DNA from: Chromobotia macracanthus | Lineage: Eukaryota > Chordata > Actinopteri > Cypriniformes > Botiidae | Assembly (NCBI GenBank): GCA_036877525.1 | Contig: JAZGTH010000040.1 | Span: forward strand, 3,734,001-3,798,000 | DNA length: 64,000 nt | Reading direction: 5' to 3' | Shown here: positions 13,101 to 26,276 of the stretch, piece by piece | Numbering within the stretch: the first letter of the stretch is position 1 | Layout: every line of letters begins with the position of its first letter | Position numbers and translations under genes: made by a program | The notes under the pieces: generated by a model | Told to the model about the DNA's origin: nothing | Database searches by the model: none | Seen by the model: only the letters and a program-made list of their open reading frames with translations

Positions 13101-16100
13101 TTAATCCCTAGTGCCAACACAGTATGTCAACCGATAATTCAGAGGGTAAAAACAGGAAATGTAGTGAAAAGCATATTCCTTTACTTTTTCAGTTATGAAA
13201 AAGATGTTGAATATTTATGAAACCCCATAAATGGCAATATTCCACAAACTAGCATTTTGGTGGTGTTGCTATTGTCTCTTGTGCGGTTTAACCCTTGCTT
13301 TTATCACTAAATAAAATAAAAGTCAATAAAATGTAATAAATACAATACAAATTAGCTTTTTGGGGGTGATGAAAACTAAACATGTTTTTAAATCAGAAAG
13401 TCAATATTCTTTGAGAATGTCCCCCAAAAACATTATACCTCGTTTCCTGTGCCATTGGGACTGGTGGCACCTGAGGGACAGTGGTATCCATCTTGGCAAC
13501 TTCCTGTGGGCTTTGAGAGACCATAACCAGCACAGAACTTGCCTAGATTGACATCATACAAATCAGACTGACATAAATGAATTACACATTTCCCTCCAAT
13601 TTTATTTTCATGACAAAAATTATTACTGTGGTCAGTCTGACCTGAAGGACATGGTAGACAGTCTTCTCTACTGCCAGCCCCAGACTGAGGCTGCACTGTA
13701 CCTGCAGGGCAGGGGAACTGAGTGCCCTGTGCTGTACCTGAGGGGCAGAAATGGCCTGGTGGACAAGGAAGAGGCTGTGCCACTCCCTCCCCTGGATTAT
13801 AATAGAAGACAATGTATCACAACACATTTATAAGAGCAGCCAAATGTGCACCTGCAAACAGCAGTACATTTGCATAAGCCATTTAAATACATTTAAGTTT
13901 CTGTTTAAAGTAAACATTTTAGTTTAAAAACAAATGTAATGTGTAATAAAAATATAAGCTATAAAATAAAACCTAATACTTAAATGTATAATCATAAGAA
14001 ACATGGTATATGTGCAATTTAGAAAAATTACAAAAATAACTTTTTTTAAATAAACAACTATTTAGATCTGTATCTTCATGTTATACAGAGCTTAGTTTAA
14101 CTATGTACAGCATTTTAATAGTGTTTAAGTTTTAGTGTAGTGAACAGTTTTATGGCCAGTATTATGGGTAGAAGCTGTTCTGTAGCCAGTTGATTTTTTG
14201 CCTAGCTGCTTTAAAACCATTTCCCAGAATTTATTAAAACAATTTCTTTCACATATAAGCAGCTGACAAAAGACCAATAGAAATACTAACTCACCCTGAC
14301 AGTAGTAGCCTAATGGACATGGCTCACAGTTTTCTCTGTGGCTGTTGCCCATGACTGAGCTGAAAGTGCCTGAAATGCAGGGCAGGGGCTTTGGGGTGCT
14401 TGCGGCGCAATAAAAGCCGGTGGGGCAGAGGTTCTGCTCTGGGCTGCTGGAGCCCCAGTTACAGTAGTAGCCTGCAGAACATTCACCTATACAGTGTCAC
14501 AATTTAAACAATATTAGAATGTGACTCATGGATGTGGCATACAACAAGTATTTATAACTGGCATTTATCAGGGCCTCTTAGCATAACATTATTGTTATGC
14601 TAATGCTTTAAAGTGGTACAGCTGTAATGTAAAAAAAGCTAAATAGCTCCTCCACAGGGCACCTGCTTTAATTCCCAGAAGGCAGTATGCCCCTGGTGGA
14701 CATAAAGCACCAGTGCTGTTGTCAGTGGGGTTGGGAACTGTGGCTTGTGCAAAACAGAGGAATCCAGAGGCACAGGGCCCAGAAGGCTCAGAGAGTCCAT
14801 CAGAACCACAGAAATAGCCCATAGGACACACCTGACACTGCTCTGCAAAGAGATACAAGAAGCATGATAAAAATGGGAATATATAGTAGTATCCCTATAT
14901 TTTTCCTAAATGGGAACAACATGGCGCTAGCAACGCCAACGTCGTGGGTTCGATTTCCATGGAATGCATGTAATCTTAAGTATGAATGCACTGTAAGTAA
15001 TTTTGGAAATGCATGAAAGTACATTATTAAATGTGTATTTTAATTCAATAGACAATCACACCTGCTGACACAAGGCCTAGAGAATCACTGTATGTTCCTT
15101 TGGGACATGGAACTGGGTTTCCAGGCTGAGTCTTATTGGGGCAATAATAGCCTACAGGGCATATAACAGGTGTGCTGACCCCAGTAGAGCCATTTGTGAG
15201 GTTGATGCAGTGGAACCCAGGAGGACATGGTTTACATTCCATTTGCCCTCTCTGATCCTGGAACTGCCCTGTGGTCAAACAACAGCATATTAAAAGATCC
15301 ATCCTTCATTGCGAAGTGCTCACCAAATCATTGAAGAATTAATTTGTATTTGATCTGTATTACAAAGGTTAGTGACTTGCAAACCTCAATAAATTTTATA
15401 GTAATAAATGCTGGAGGCCTAATAGAGCATTACCTCGCAGGCACAGAACATACATCTCCATAATAGACCATTACCTCCAGGGCAAGGCATGCAGTCCTCC
15501 ACACCCTTTCCCCCAGTGTCAGAGCGCTGGCTGCCCACTGCACAGGGAGTTGGAACAGCGCTCCCAATCTCACAATAGTGACCTGGAGGGCAAACATCAC
15601 CAAACACAGCCGACGCAGGAGCTGCAGTTGGAGATCCCTCGCTGCAATAAAACCCTGTACAAATAAATGTCATATTAAACACCCAACAAGAAGTCCTGTG
15701 AAGGCCTACAACATGCTTAGCATAGGGTGGATGATGGGATTCTAACCTGGCAAGCAAGGTCCACTAACTGCGGTCAGGCCTGGCTCTGAGCAGTAAAACC
15801 CTGGTGTGCAGTTCTGGCACTGACTGAACTCTGATAGTTGAAGCCGATTGCTGGAAAATAATTCTAAATTTAATACAGAGACTAAAAAGCTAAACCTTCT
15901 ATGCAGGTTAAAAGCTATGCAGCTTGCATTTTTATTGTGCTTTAACGCGTCACCTAAATGTGCCTTTTGGACAAGGTGTAGGTGCAAAACTTCCAGCAGG
16001 ACAGTAAGAACCATAGGGGCACGGCATTCCAGTCTCAATATCAGCAGGTGATGGAACAGAGGCCCCTCCGAAACACAAGAATCCTGCACTGCAGGGTCCA

Positions 16101-19100
16101 GTTGGGGAGACATTTCCTGGAGAGATAAATAAATATCAGCTGCAAAACCTTAAACTTACAGAAGATTGCCAAGCTCTCTGGGGACAATAATCATTCTTCA
16201 TATGTCATACCTGGCCCCATGCAATAAGCCCCGGGGTCACATAGAGAGCATTCAGAAGACTCAGCCAATCCAGACTGGTTCCCATAACTCCCCGGGGGAC
16301 ATGGCTGTTGATTGGCAGCTCCAATTGGACAATAAAAGCCAGGCTGACATGGAAATGGGTGTATCATACCTAACATAAGAAAAATATTCATAAGCAAGGA
16401 TTTGAAAAAGAGTTCCTGTTCATTTATTGAAACATTATGCTTACCATTCTCAGGGCAGAAAAAGCGGGAAGGGCAGAGCTCACATCTGTGCTGGCCTGGA
16501 CTGGGCTGGACGCTGCCTGGGAAACACAGTCTCTCCAGTATGCTTCCCTGAAAGGAACATTGACATATTACGAAGGCCAAATGTTTCATTCTAATATAAT
16601 CTTATATGTAATGGTTATGTGAGCGATTAAAATGTTAAAAAGACTTAAATGTATTATGGGAATTGAGGCATTGCATTTAAAAACAATTATGTAAGGTTTT
16701 ATTTTGGCAAAAAGGTTCAAGTTTGTTTAAATAGATTTAAAAACTAATTTAAACGTGTTGATCATTTTCATTATTAGAAACAAATTTGATGGAGTTCAGC
16801 AACACTTGAGAATGGTTACTCTTGCCTGTTCACACCAACGTCTAAAGGGGGCGCTAAGCTCCAGCGAGTCTCATTGTTTTCACTGAGGAAATCACCTGAG
16901 CTTCACATTAATTAATTATATCCAATTCTCAGTTATAATCAATTATTATTATTAATAAATACTACTATATTTTTTATCAGAGTATACAGTTTAAACAGAG
17001 ACAGACTAACGGGATTTAAAGTGTAAGCACGGAGCATGTGATGATGTATCACAAGCAATCAGCTTTAAAAGTAAAAAGTTTATTTGCGAATTTAAAATTC
17101 TTGAACGTTATTCCTTTATAACATTACATTTATTGTTAAAGGAAAGTATTTAAATGTATTTGTGAAAAGGTCACAGAGGAATAATACATGGAAATATAAT
17201 ACGAAAGGGACAGAAATGCTAATGATGCAGTCAGATAATAACTGATAAGAATAGTGAAAAGAGGGTGATTCATGTAGAAAACCAGACAAGTATAACTGTA
17301 TTGAAAATACTTTTATTGTAATTTCCCTTTCTTTACAATTACTCAGTGACATCACCTGAGCTTGACATTAACTGGATCTTCTTTATGAGGCTGCAGGTCT
17401 TACCCTCTCACAGAAGTGACCTGCATCACACATGTACTCTGGTGGTCTGGATGAGTTCTGTCCACCAGGGCAGTAATATCCCTCAGAACACAACCCTGAT
17501 GTCCCCGTTAGGCCTTTCTGCTCACAGAAGTTTCCAGGTGGGCATTGTTGGCAGTCCTCTACACTAGATCCCCCAGCTGAGCCTGTTGAGTATTGAACTA
17601 CAGTGAAAAGTTTTCAGAAGGCACTCAAACCATAAAGTGACTTGTCCAATTACTGAATGATTGATAGGAATACAACCACAACAGAGAAAGAGCTTTAAAA
17701 GCTTTTTAATTGGTTAATGGGCAACAAAATGTTAATAGGTATTCGGCAATATAGACAATATAGAGCAATATAGAGTAGAGGTCAAATTACAGCAAACTGT
17801 CTTAACTAGACTGTAATATGATTATAAATGGTGTTTTCAGAATGTTACAGAGGCATGATGCAGTGCAGGTAGATATTTGAGACTCACTGAAGAATTATTA
17901 TATAATTTCCAAGATCCTCAAATACTGTAAAAATAATGCAGTGGGTTCCAACAAACTCTATAGGGAAAAAAGTCAGATCAGATGGTACTTTAATATATGC
18001 AATGATACTAAAATTAATTACCATGCTATATACATGGTACTCCAAGATACTTCAAAAAATACCACGCTTTTTTGGTACTTTTTTATTAGTGTACTTACTT
18101 CTAAGGGTCCCTTGTGGGCAGGGCAGAGGTAATGGTGTGCCTCGGGGGCAGTAGTGTCCAGGAGGACACAGCACAGCATTGGGATCAGAGGAGCCTGTGG
18201 GGCAGTAGAATCCAGCAAAGCACAGGCCCACAGGAGTGTGCAAACCAGTCTGATTACAATAAGTGCCTGCATCACAGGGCTGAGGGAGGGACGAACCCAT
18301 AGGACAATAAGAACCTGCAGACAAGATTCATTGTCAATTATATGACAATGAATATGAATACAGAATATGTCTGTAAGTCACCTTTATAGTATAATTACCA
18401 TGATCTTAAGTCGGGTGCTGATTTTACTTTTTTAATGTATAATGTTTTTGCTTATAACATTATAGGGTATAGAGTATGTCCCCCTGAAAAGCCAGGCCAA
18501 GACTGCAGATTGCAAATGACCTATGCAAAAATTTTTAACAAAAAGAGGCCAATAGTGTGCATTGTTTACCTATAGGACACATGTCTCCTTTGAAGCCAGC
18601 ACATGCGTGTGTGACATGCAGAGAGGATTCCATATTAAGCCCAGACTGGGCTTCATGCAGCTCCAGCCTGAGATCCAGATCAGTCCACACTTCAGCCGTA
18701 TCTCCTTGATTAAAGTATCAATCAGTTTTACAGGCTCATTGATCACCTCATTGATTTACACTGTTTGGAATCATAAATGGACTCATACCAGGAGTGTCAT
18801 CTGAGCAGGTTAAGTTGTGCTTCCTGAGGCAAAGATCATACTTCTGGAGGTGGGGCATGGATACGAGGTCACAAAAGCATTTCTGCTGGGAGGGCATGGC
18901 CTGGGGAGCGGCAGTATCTGCACCTCCGATGCAATAGTGGCCAGGAGCACAAAACCCTGTGGAAGGCCAAAGACAACACATAAATAATCACCTATCGATA
19001 TAATCAATGTGATATGTGATTTATAAAACAACTTTCTATCGTGCAACAAAGTTAAAGGATGTCCATCAAACAATATTCCTGATGGTGTTGATGGTGTGAT

Positions 19101-22100
19101 GACCTCAACAGTGAAATTTGGCTGTGAAAAGTGAATGAAGAGTGAACCAAGCCTTTATAATTTATGATCTATCTAACCTGATGGCTGAGAGGATCCTGGT
19201 GCAGTGCAGTATCTACTTGAAGGGCAAGGGGTACAGTCTTTAGATGAGGTGGCCCCCTTGACTGAGAGAATGAACCCAACAGGACAGGGTAATGGAGCGC
19301 TGCTCTGCTCAGGGCAATAATATCCTGCTGGACAGATGTCTCCATACATCTGTGAGACTGGGACGGGCTCCATGGCTCCAGACGAACAGAAATGACCTAT
19401 CAGAATGAAAAAATCAGATTTAAAATAAAAATACACAGCGCTAGAACAGACTGATGGGAATGTCTGTGACATTGACCTGCAGAGCAGTGTCCTGAGGGGC
19501 TGGTCAGCGCACTGATGTTACAATAGAACCCGGGAGGACATGGAGCGCAGTCCAATTGAGAGCGCAACCCCTCGATCACACTAACAGTGCCTGCAGGGCA
19601 GGGCGAGGGGCAGAGCTACCCTCCAAACAGTAAAACCCTAGTACAAGACAGGACAAGAAGTACAGTAGTAACTTACAACTCTAATACTGTATTTCACAAG
19701 TTTCCATAGCTGTATTTGATATGACCTAAGAGTTTAATTCAATGTTTACCTGGTGGGCATGGTTGACAGGATGACTGAATTGGCAAAGGCTGATAAGTAC
19801 CAGGTGGACAGATGGTGGGTTCAAGACTGCCATATGGACAAGAGTGACCAGACGGACACTGGTGGTCTAAGCAGACATACCATAAAGGTATGGCAAAAGA
19901 ATGGCAGTATATAAATAGCCTAGACATCTTGTGGCAACTGTGTTGAATAATTCAGACAGCAGTAGGGCAACTCTATTGAGATTTTATGGCTAGTCTAAAA
20001 GATAAATGACAGGAGAAAGCAGACGGTGCCACTGTCTATTTATGGCTCCTCTGTAAATACAGTACCCCAGTTTAACAGATGGTCAGTGGACAATATGGAT
20101 TTCTGCCTTGTCAGTGTGAGTGCATCTTACCAGAATGATGTCCTATTACAGAAGCAGCCGGACAGAACCAGCCCTCAGGACAGCGGAGCTCCACAGAGCT
20201 CTGGCCCCAATCCGGGCAGTAGAATCCTGGGATACATGGATGGCAGTCTGTCTCAGACATAGCACCACATCGGCTAAGAAAGGTACCTGTAATATAGCAC
20301 AGTAAGAGTTCAACTGGTTCTATACAAATAGGAAACGGACATAAATTGTGCAGTATTTTGCAAAATTTAGACTTTACTGTTAGCTGTACTTCGATAAAGC
20401 CAGTTGGAAACAACAATGCATACATATAATACATTATAATATGTAGATTTTTACACAAGTAAAATGTTACTACCTATTGTCACATAAAGATAAAAAATAT
20501 GCTCATGTTAGAGTCTAATATTGTATCTGTCTTCCAAATTGAGACAGCGGAAGGCATTCATGCACATGTTCCACCAGACAACATTTTATGCAAAAACTTT
20601 TAATTATTTTTTATTTAAATTAAAAATTTTCAAAAAGTAAAACCACCCCCTCCACTATAATTTATAGTTCAGACTTTACCTGGTGGGCAGGGCTCTGGTT
20701 GTGTACTTCCTATAGGGCAGTAGTGCCCTGAAGGACAGACATCCCCAGTGAACTGCTTCTGAGGATAGACCTCCTCCACTAAATGAGTCATCCCAGGCAC
20801 TTCACATTCTGGAAAACATCCAGTTAATTATCGTCATGATGCTTTCACCTGTGGCCTTGTGAATGATGAATCACTGTAGTGAGCAGAGTAAATTACCCGA
20901 GTTATTGTAGTACCGAGGTGTAGAGGAATGTGACCCTTGAGTACAGTAGTATCCAGGACTACAAGGGCCAGAGGGTGAACTCAGCCCACGCTCAGCGCAG
21001 TACAGCCCTGGTGTACACGGCTGACACATCTGTACAGATGTTGCTCCTATTGAAACACCCCCAATGTTAGTATCACTTATCCATATTTAACAGCATGAAT
21101 ATGCTGCTACATGCACTAAATTGGGGGAAGGAGACCTTCTAATGAACTAAAGGTGCCCAGTGGACAAGGCTCCATATGCCTGGCACCCACCGGGCAATAG
21201 AAGCCAGCTGCACATCTGCCTCCCGTGGAATCTCCAGCTGGCTCTGAGACAGAGGCACCCTGGTTACACACAAAACTGCAAAATCCGAGAGATTAGCTTA
21301 AAACAAGCATGAGAAAACAGGCCTTATTGTATTCGACAGGGTGAAAGAAAGCCAACATTACAGGAGCTGAGGGAACTAATGATCTCACTCACCCTGGAGA
21401 ACAGTCACCTGTTGGGGCATCCAGGCCAGAAGAGCTGCAGTATTTACCAGGGGGGCAGGGGACGCACTGGTCCATGTTGGATAAGCCTAAATGACCATTA
21501 AAAGTGCCCACAGGGCAGGGGAAGCGCACTCCTGACTCTGCTCCTATTTAAAATACATTAAACAAAATAAAGTAAAAAAGTCCCTCATCATGTTTTCAGA
21601 GCAATTTTGCCATTACCTGCCAGGCAGTAATATCCCCTGGGACAAGGCACAGGTGTGGAGGTTCCTCCTATTTCAGTGTCAGAACCAGCACAAAAAAATC
21701 CCGCAGGACAAACAGCACATTCTGCCTATGGAAATAAAGTACAAGTTAATTCTGAGGCTTTCACAGTGCTGTTTACATATTTATGTAACAAACTTCAACA
21801 GGGTCACAGTCATAAATTTTGTCTGATGGACATCCTTTGCATGGAGTTTAAGCATACTCTGTGTTCATTTAAGTGAATACAGAGTCACAGAATCTAAGTC
21901 TTCTCTCTCAACTGACCTGACCCTGTAAAGTTTGGTAAGTCCCAAGTGGGCAGGGGATTGGCGCGGGGCTGCCAGGTGGACACTTATGTCCAGATGGGCA
22001 GATGTAATGGGTAGGTTGGCTGGAATTTCGACCCTGTGGGCAGTAGTAGCCCACCTGGCACACATGAGAAGGAGAAGAGAGACCCCTGCTGGAACAAGCA

Positions 22101-25100
22101 AATCCTACAAGAGAGAAAAATGTCCACAGTCTAAGTAATATACACTTATAGTATAAATGTTTTAGATGTTATCTGAAAGGGCGTTCAGCATTTGCACTGA
22201 CCTGCAGGACAGGGCAGACACTCAGACTGCTCAGTGTTCTTGCTGCTGTTGCTGTAGTGGCCCAGTGGACAAGGTTCTGGATATGAGGACCCAGTGGGAC
22301 AGTAGTGCCCCTGAGGACATCTGCCACCTGTTCCTCCATCCACAGGTGCAGGGGACGAGGCTCTAGAGAGACAGAAGTGTCCAGCTGCACATGGTCCAGA
22401 CACAGCACTCTGTCCAGGAGACTCGCAGAAATATCCTGTCAGGCAGAAGGTTTGGCGAATATTTTATTTTAGCCGAGTTTTGACAGATGCTGAAGGCACA
22501 AGGGACAGCAACTGAAATGGTGTGACTAAAATGCTGCGAAAAATAGGGCAGTGTCACCCTCTGAGAATTACAGATGCATAACTCTGTGAAAAAGCTTGAT
22601 AGAAGTTCAGTTGCTTTTAGAAATTGTACCTGGAGGGCAGGGTAAACAGTCTTGATGGCTGGCCATCCGCATACGGGGATTAAAAGTCCCTGCTGGACAA
22701 GGGTGCTGATTTTGTAGATGGGTACCTGTAGGGCAATAATGGCCCACTGGGCACTCAATGGCCTCAGTGAAGGAACCATTGGCAGGACAGTAGTAACTGC
22801 CAGGGTAAACACAAATAATACAATATTAGAATTTTAGTCATCACATGTCCTGTGAGCAAACAATATTTTCAGACAGAAATCATTAATAAGTTTGCATTTT
22901 AATGTTTTTAGAACCAACACAAACCAAACATATAGGTTCTGCATAATAATTCACATGTAGTCTATATGTTTATTGTGTTTATTGTGTTTTAACGTTGGTT
23001 TTATGAATGCATTTTCAACTTGGTAGTTCTCAAAGTTCTTGCTGCAAGTGCTTTCAGGTGGGAATGCATCATTTAAAAAAGCCTAAAGATACTGTACGTT
23101 TAAAATGAGTGACCTGGTTGAATTATGCTAATTACTTACTGCATTATACACACCTTACTTATTTAGAATAAACCAGATTCAACAGCATTAGAATGAGAGT
23201 GAAACAAATTAATGTTGTGAACATTAATTAATTACTGCATGATGTTAAATATCTTGAGTATTTGCATAATGAGCAAAATGTAAGATAATCATGGGTTTAT
23301 GAGAACATGTAGTTTTATGAGAACATGTAGAAGTGCATCTACCCCTGAGGGCACAAGCTGCAGCTGGCCTGTCTCTCTCCACTGCTGATGGATCCTTCTG
23401 GACAGGCTTGAGGAGCAGCCGAGCCTCTGGAGCAATAATAACCTACACGTGGAGCAGAAAACTGGATGAGGTGGACGGTTTTGAGGGGAAGGTGGGTGTT
23501 TTTAATCTAGTCTGAATCGGGCGATCTGTCAGTTACCTGTCGGACACGGTCCTCCTCTGTGATCTGTGATTGGGCTGTTAGGGAGTATGGCTGCCTGTCT
23601 GCAGTAAAAACCTTCCCAGCATTCCCCACTGGGTGCAGTCAGCCCAGATATGTCACAGTAATGACCGGCGGGGCATTGCACACACTCTTCCTGTAAAATA
23701 ACAGTTTCCATGGGGATAACATGTGGAACTGACTGTCGGTTATGGGACTTGTGTGGGCATCATTACAATATACACTAACTTGAGAAATGTTTCTTACCAC
23801 TTTGACCAATTTGGTTTTGTTGCTGAAAGTGCCTTGTGGACAAGGAAGGGGATCAGTGGTGCCTTGTGGACAAAAGTAACCCATAGGACAGGGTCCTCCC
23901 TCTCCTTTGAAAAAATTATTTTGCTAAATGATACTGAAAAATTACAAACCTGTGTACCATTGTGAATAGTTCACCCAATATGCAAAATTCAGTCAAATTC
24001 AAAATGAATCTAAATAATATGAGGGTGAGTAAATAATGACAGAATTTTGGGGTAAATGTTTTCTTTTTTAACATTTTATTAATTTATTCATCATTTTGAC
24101 ACTAGAAAATATGCTTCATATAAATGGAAAACAGTTTGAATGTGCTGTGTCATCACCTGCAGATTTAGTAAGAGGTTGAGGTGATATGTTGCCATGCAAG
24201 CAGTAATATCCTTCAGAGCATTCTCCTGAGACAGAGGTGGAGTTCTGCAGAGAGCAGTAGTGTCCTCCATCACATTCCCTACACTGGGAGACGGCGCTCA
24301 GGCCAGAATCAGGGCTGTATGTGCCTGCTGGACAGGGCTTCCAGTCATAGCCTGTTCCCTCTGGGCAATGGAAACCTATGGGCAAAAACAATTTGTAACA
24401 ATAAGATTTTAGCTAAGATTTTGAATTAGGTGTAATCTGTTAATGTATTTGTGTAATATGTTTCCCACTGTGTGGTGCTGTTTGCAGTTCAATTGTTTCT
24501 TGGGTGTGTTATACATCTACAAAAATCATATAGCTGAATAACTGAAAGTAGTGTAGCATCAGCGTATGAACATTTGTAGCGTATGTTCAGAACAGCATAT
24601 TACTAGAAGTCAATGAGAACTTCAATTAAAGATAGAAAATAACTAATTTTATTTTTTATTATTCACTTATTTACAAGGTGATAACCAAACACTACACGCT
24701 AAATTAAACATTATCACTTATTGAGGTCATATGACAATAGTGGAATTTTTAATGATTGATTAAAAATGCATAATGCATAATATTAAAAAACAATCAGCAG
24801 TCAGTATGTAGTATATACCGCACAATATCCAGTAAACAGTATGCTTACTGGATATTAAACAGTAAAACAGTATTCCATTCCAAACATAGCCAATGATAGG
24901 CCAAAGAACCAACCAGCTGGGCACAGGAACCGGTCTCCATCCACACAATACCAGCCAGCTGTGCAGGGCCAGCACTGAGAGGCCTGAGTGACAGTAATGA
25001 AAGTCCCTGGATCACATGGCATGGGGAGAGAGGCTCCAGGGGGACAATAATGACCCTCTGGGCAGACGTGGCCTGAGATCCCATCCATGGGAGTGGGTGT

Positions 25101-26241
25101 CTCTGCTTTCTCAGCACAGTAAAATCTTTTGGGAAAATATGATACAATAACATGCTGGTTAAACTGAGCATCTGTGTTGCAGTAACAAATTGCATATGGC
25201 CTGGTTCTCACCCATCAGAACAGAATCCAGTAGGCTCTGTAAGTCCAGCAGAAGCACAATAAAACCCTGCAGGGCACGGCTGGCAGTCCTCAACACTTCT
25301 GAGTCCTGTGCTGTTAGACCATGTGCCGACTAGACAGGGCACAGGATTGACACTGCCTACAGTAAGAATATATAAAATGTATATTCATGTATTCCAATCT
25401 TACAAAATACTGTACAAAATATCCCAAGACAGAGCTGATGAAATTTTCACAACACCTTTAGGACAGTAGTGACCAACTGGACATTCAGCACCCAAAGAAC
25501 CATCAACCGGGCTGGGTAAGAGGGAGCCCTGTTTACACCAGAAACCAGCCAGACACTGTCCTACAAGTTGATTTAAGCACAGGGATTGCATATGTGATAT
25601 CCACAAGTTACCTATCATTGTGATTATATTGTCTATTTCAGAGACAAAACTGAAACAGCATGTCAGACTCACCTACAGGTTCTTCTAGTCCCACATCTGG
25701 ACAGAAGTGTCCTGATGAACACCGCAGACAGGCACTTTGGCTGTCCATTTGCTCACGGGGGTTATAGGTGCCTGCTGGACATGGAAATTGTTTGGCATAG
25801 CCTGTTCCTTGAGGACAATAATGTCCCTTTGGACAAGGCTGCAGGACAGACATATTTGCAGCCCCGAATGTCTCATCACAATAAAAACCTGGTTAGGAAA
25901 AACAGAGTACGCAAAATAGAATACAGGCTTTATTTCAGAAACAACCTACTTCTGAAAAGCGTCTTAGAAACAGAAATGTGGAAGTGTCACATTGAATTTC
26001 AAAAAACACAATGTTCTTTTGAAAAGCACAGTCTTGCCTGATTTACAGATTGTACAGTTTGCCTGATTCTGCTTGTCCTGATATGTCCCGGAAGGACAAA
26101 GAATTGGGACAGGACTTCCTGAGGGACAGTAGTGACCGACCAGACACAGCAAAGCTAGGCCATCCGTCTGACCAGGGGGGCACCAGTAACCTACCAAAAA
26201 GGTACAAGGACAAGGTGCAATATTGTCTTGTTTTGTGTTTG

Positions 26242-26276
<35 letters not shown>

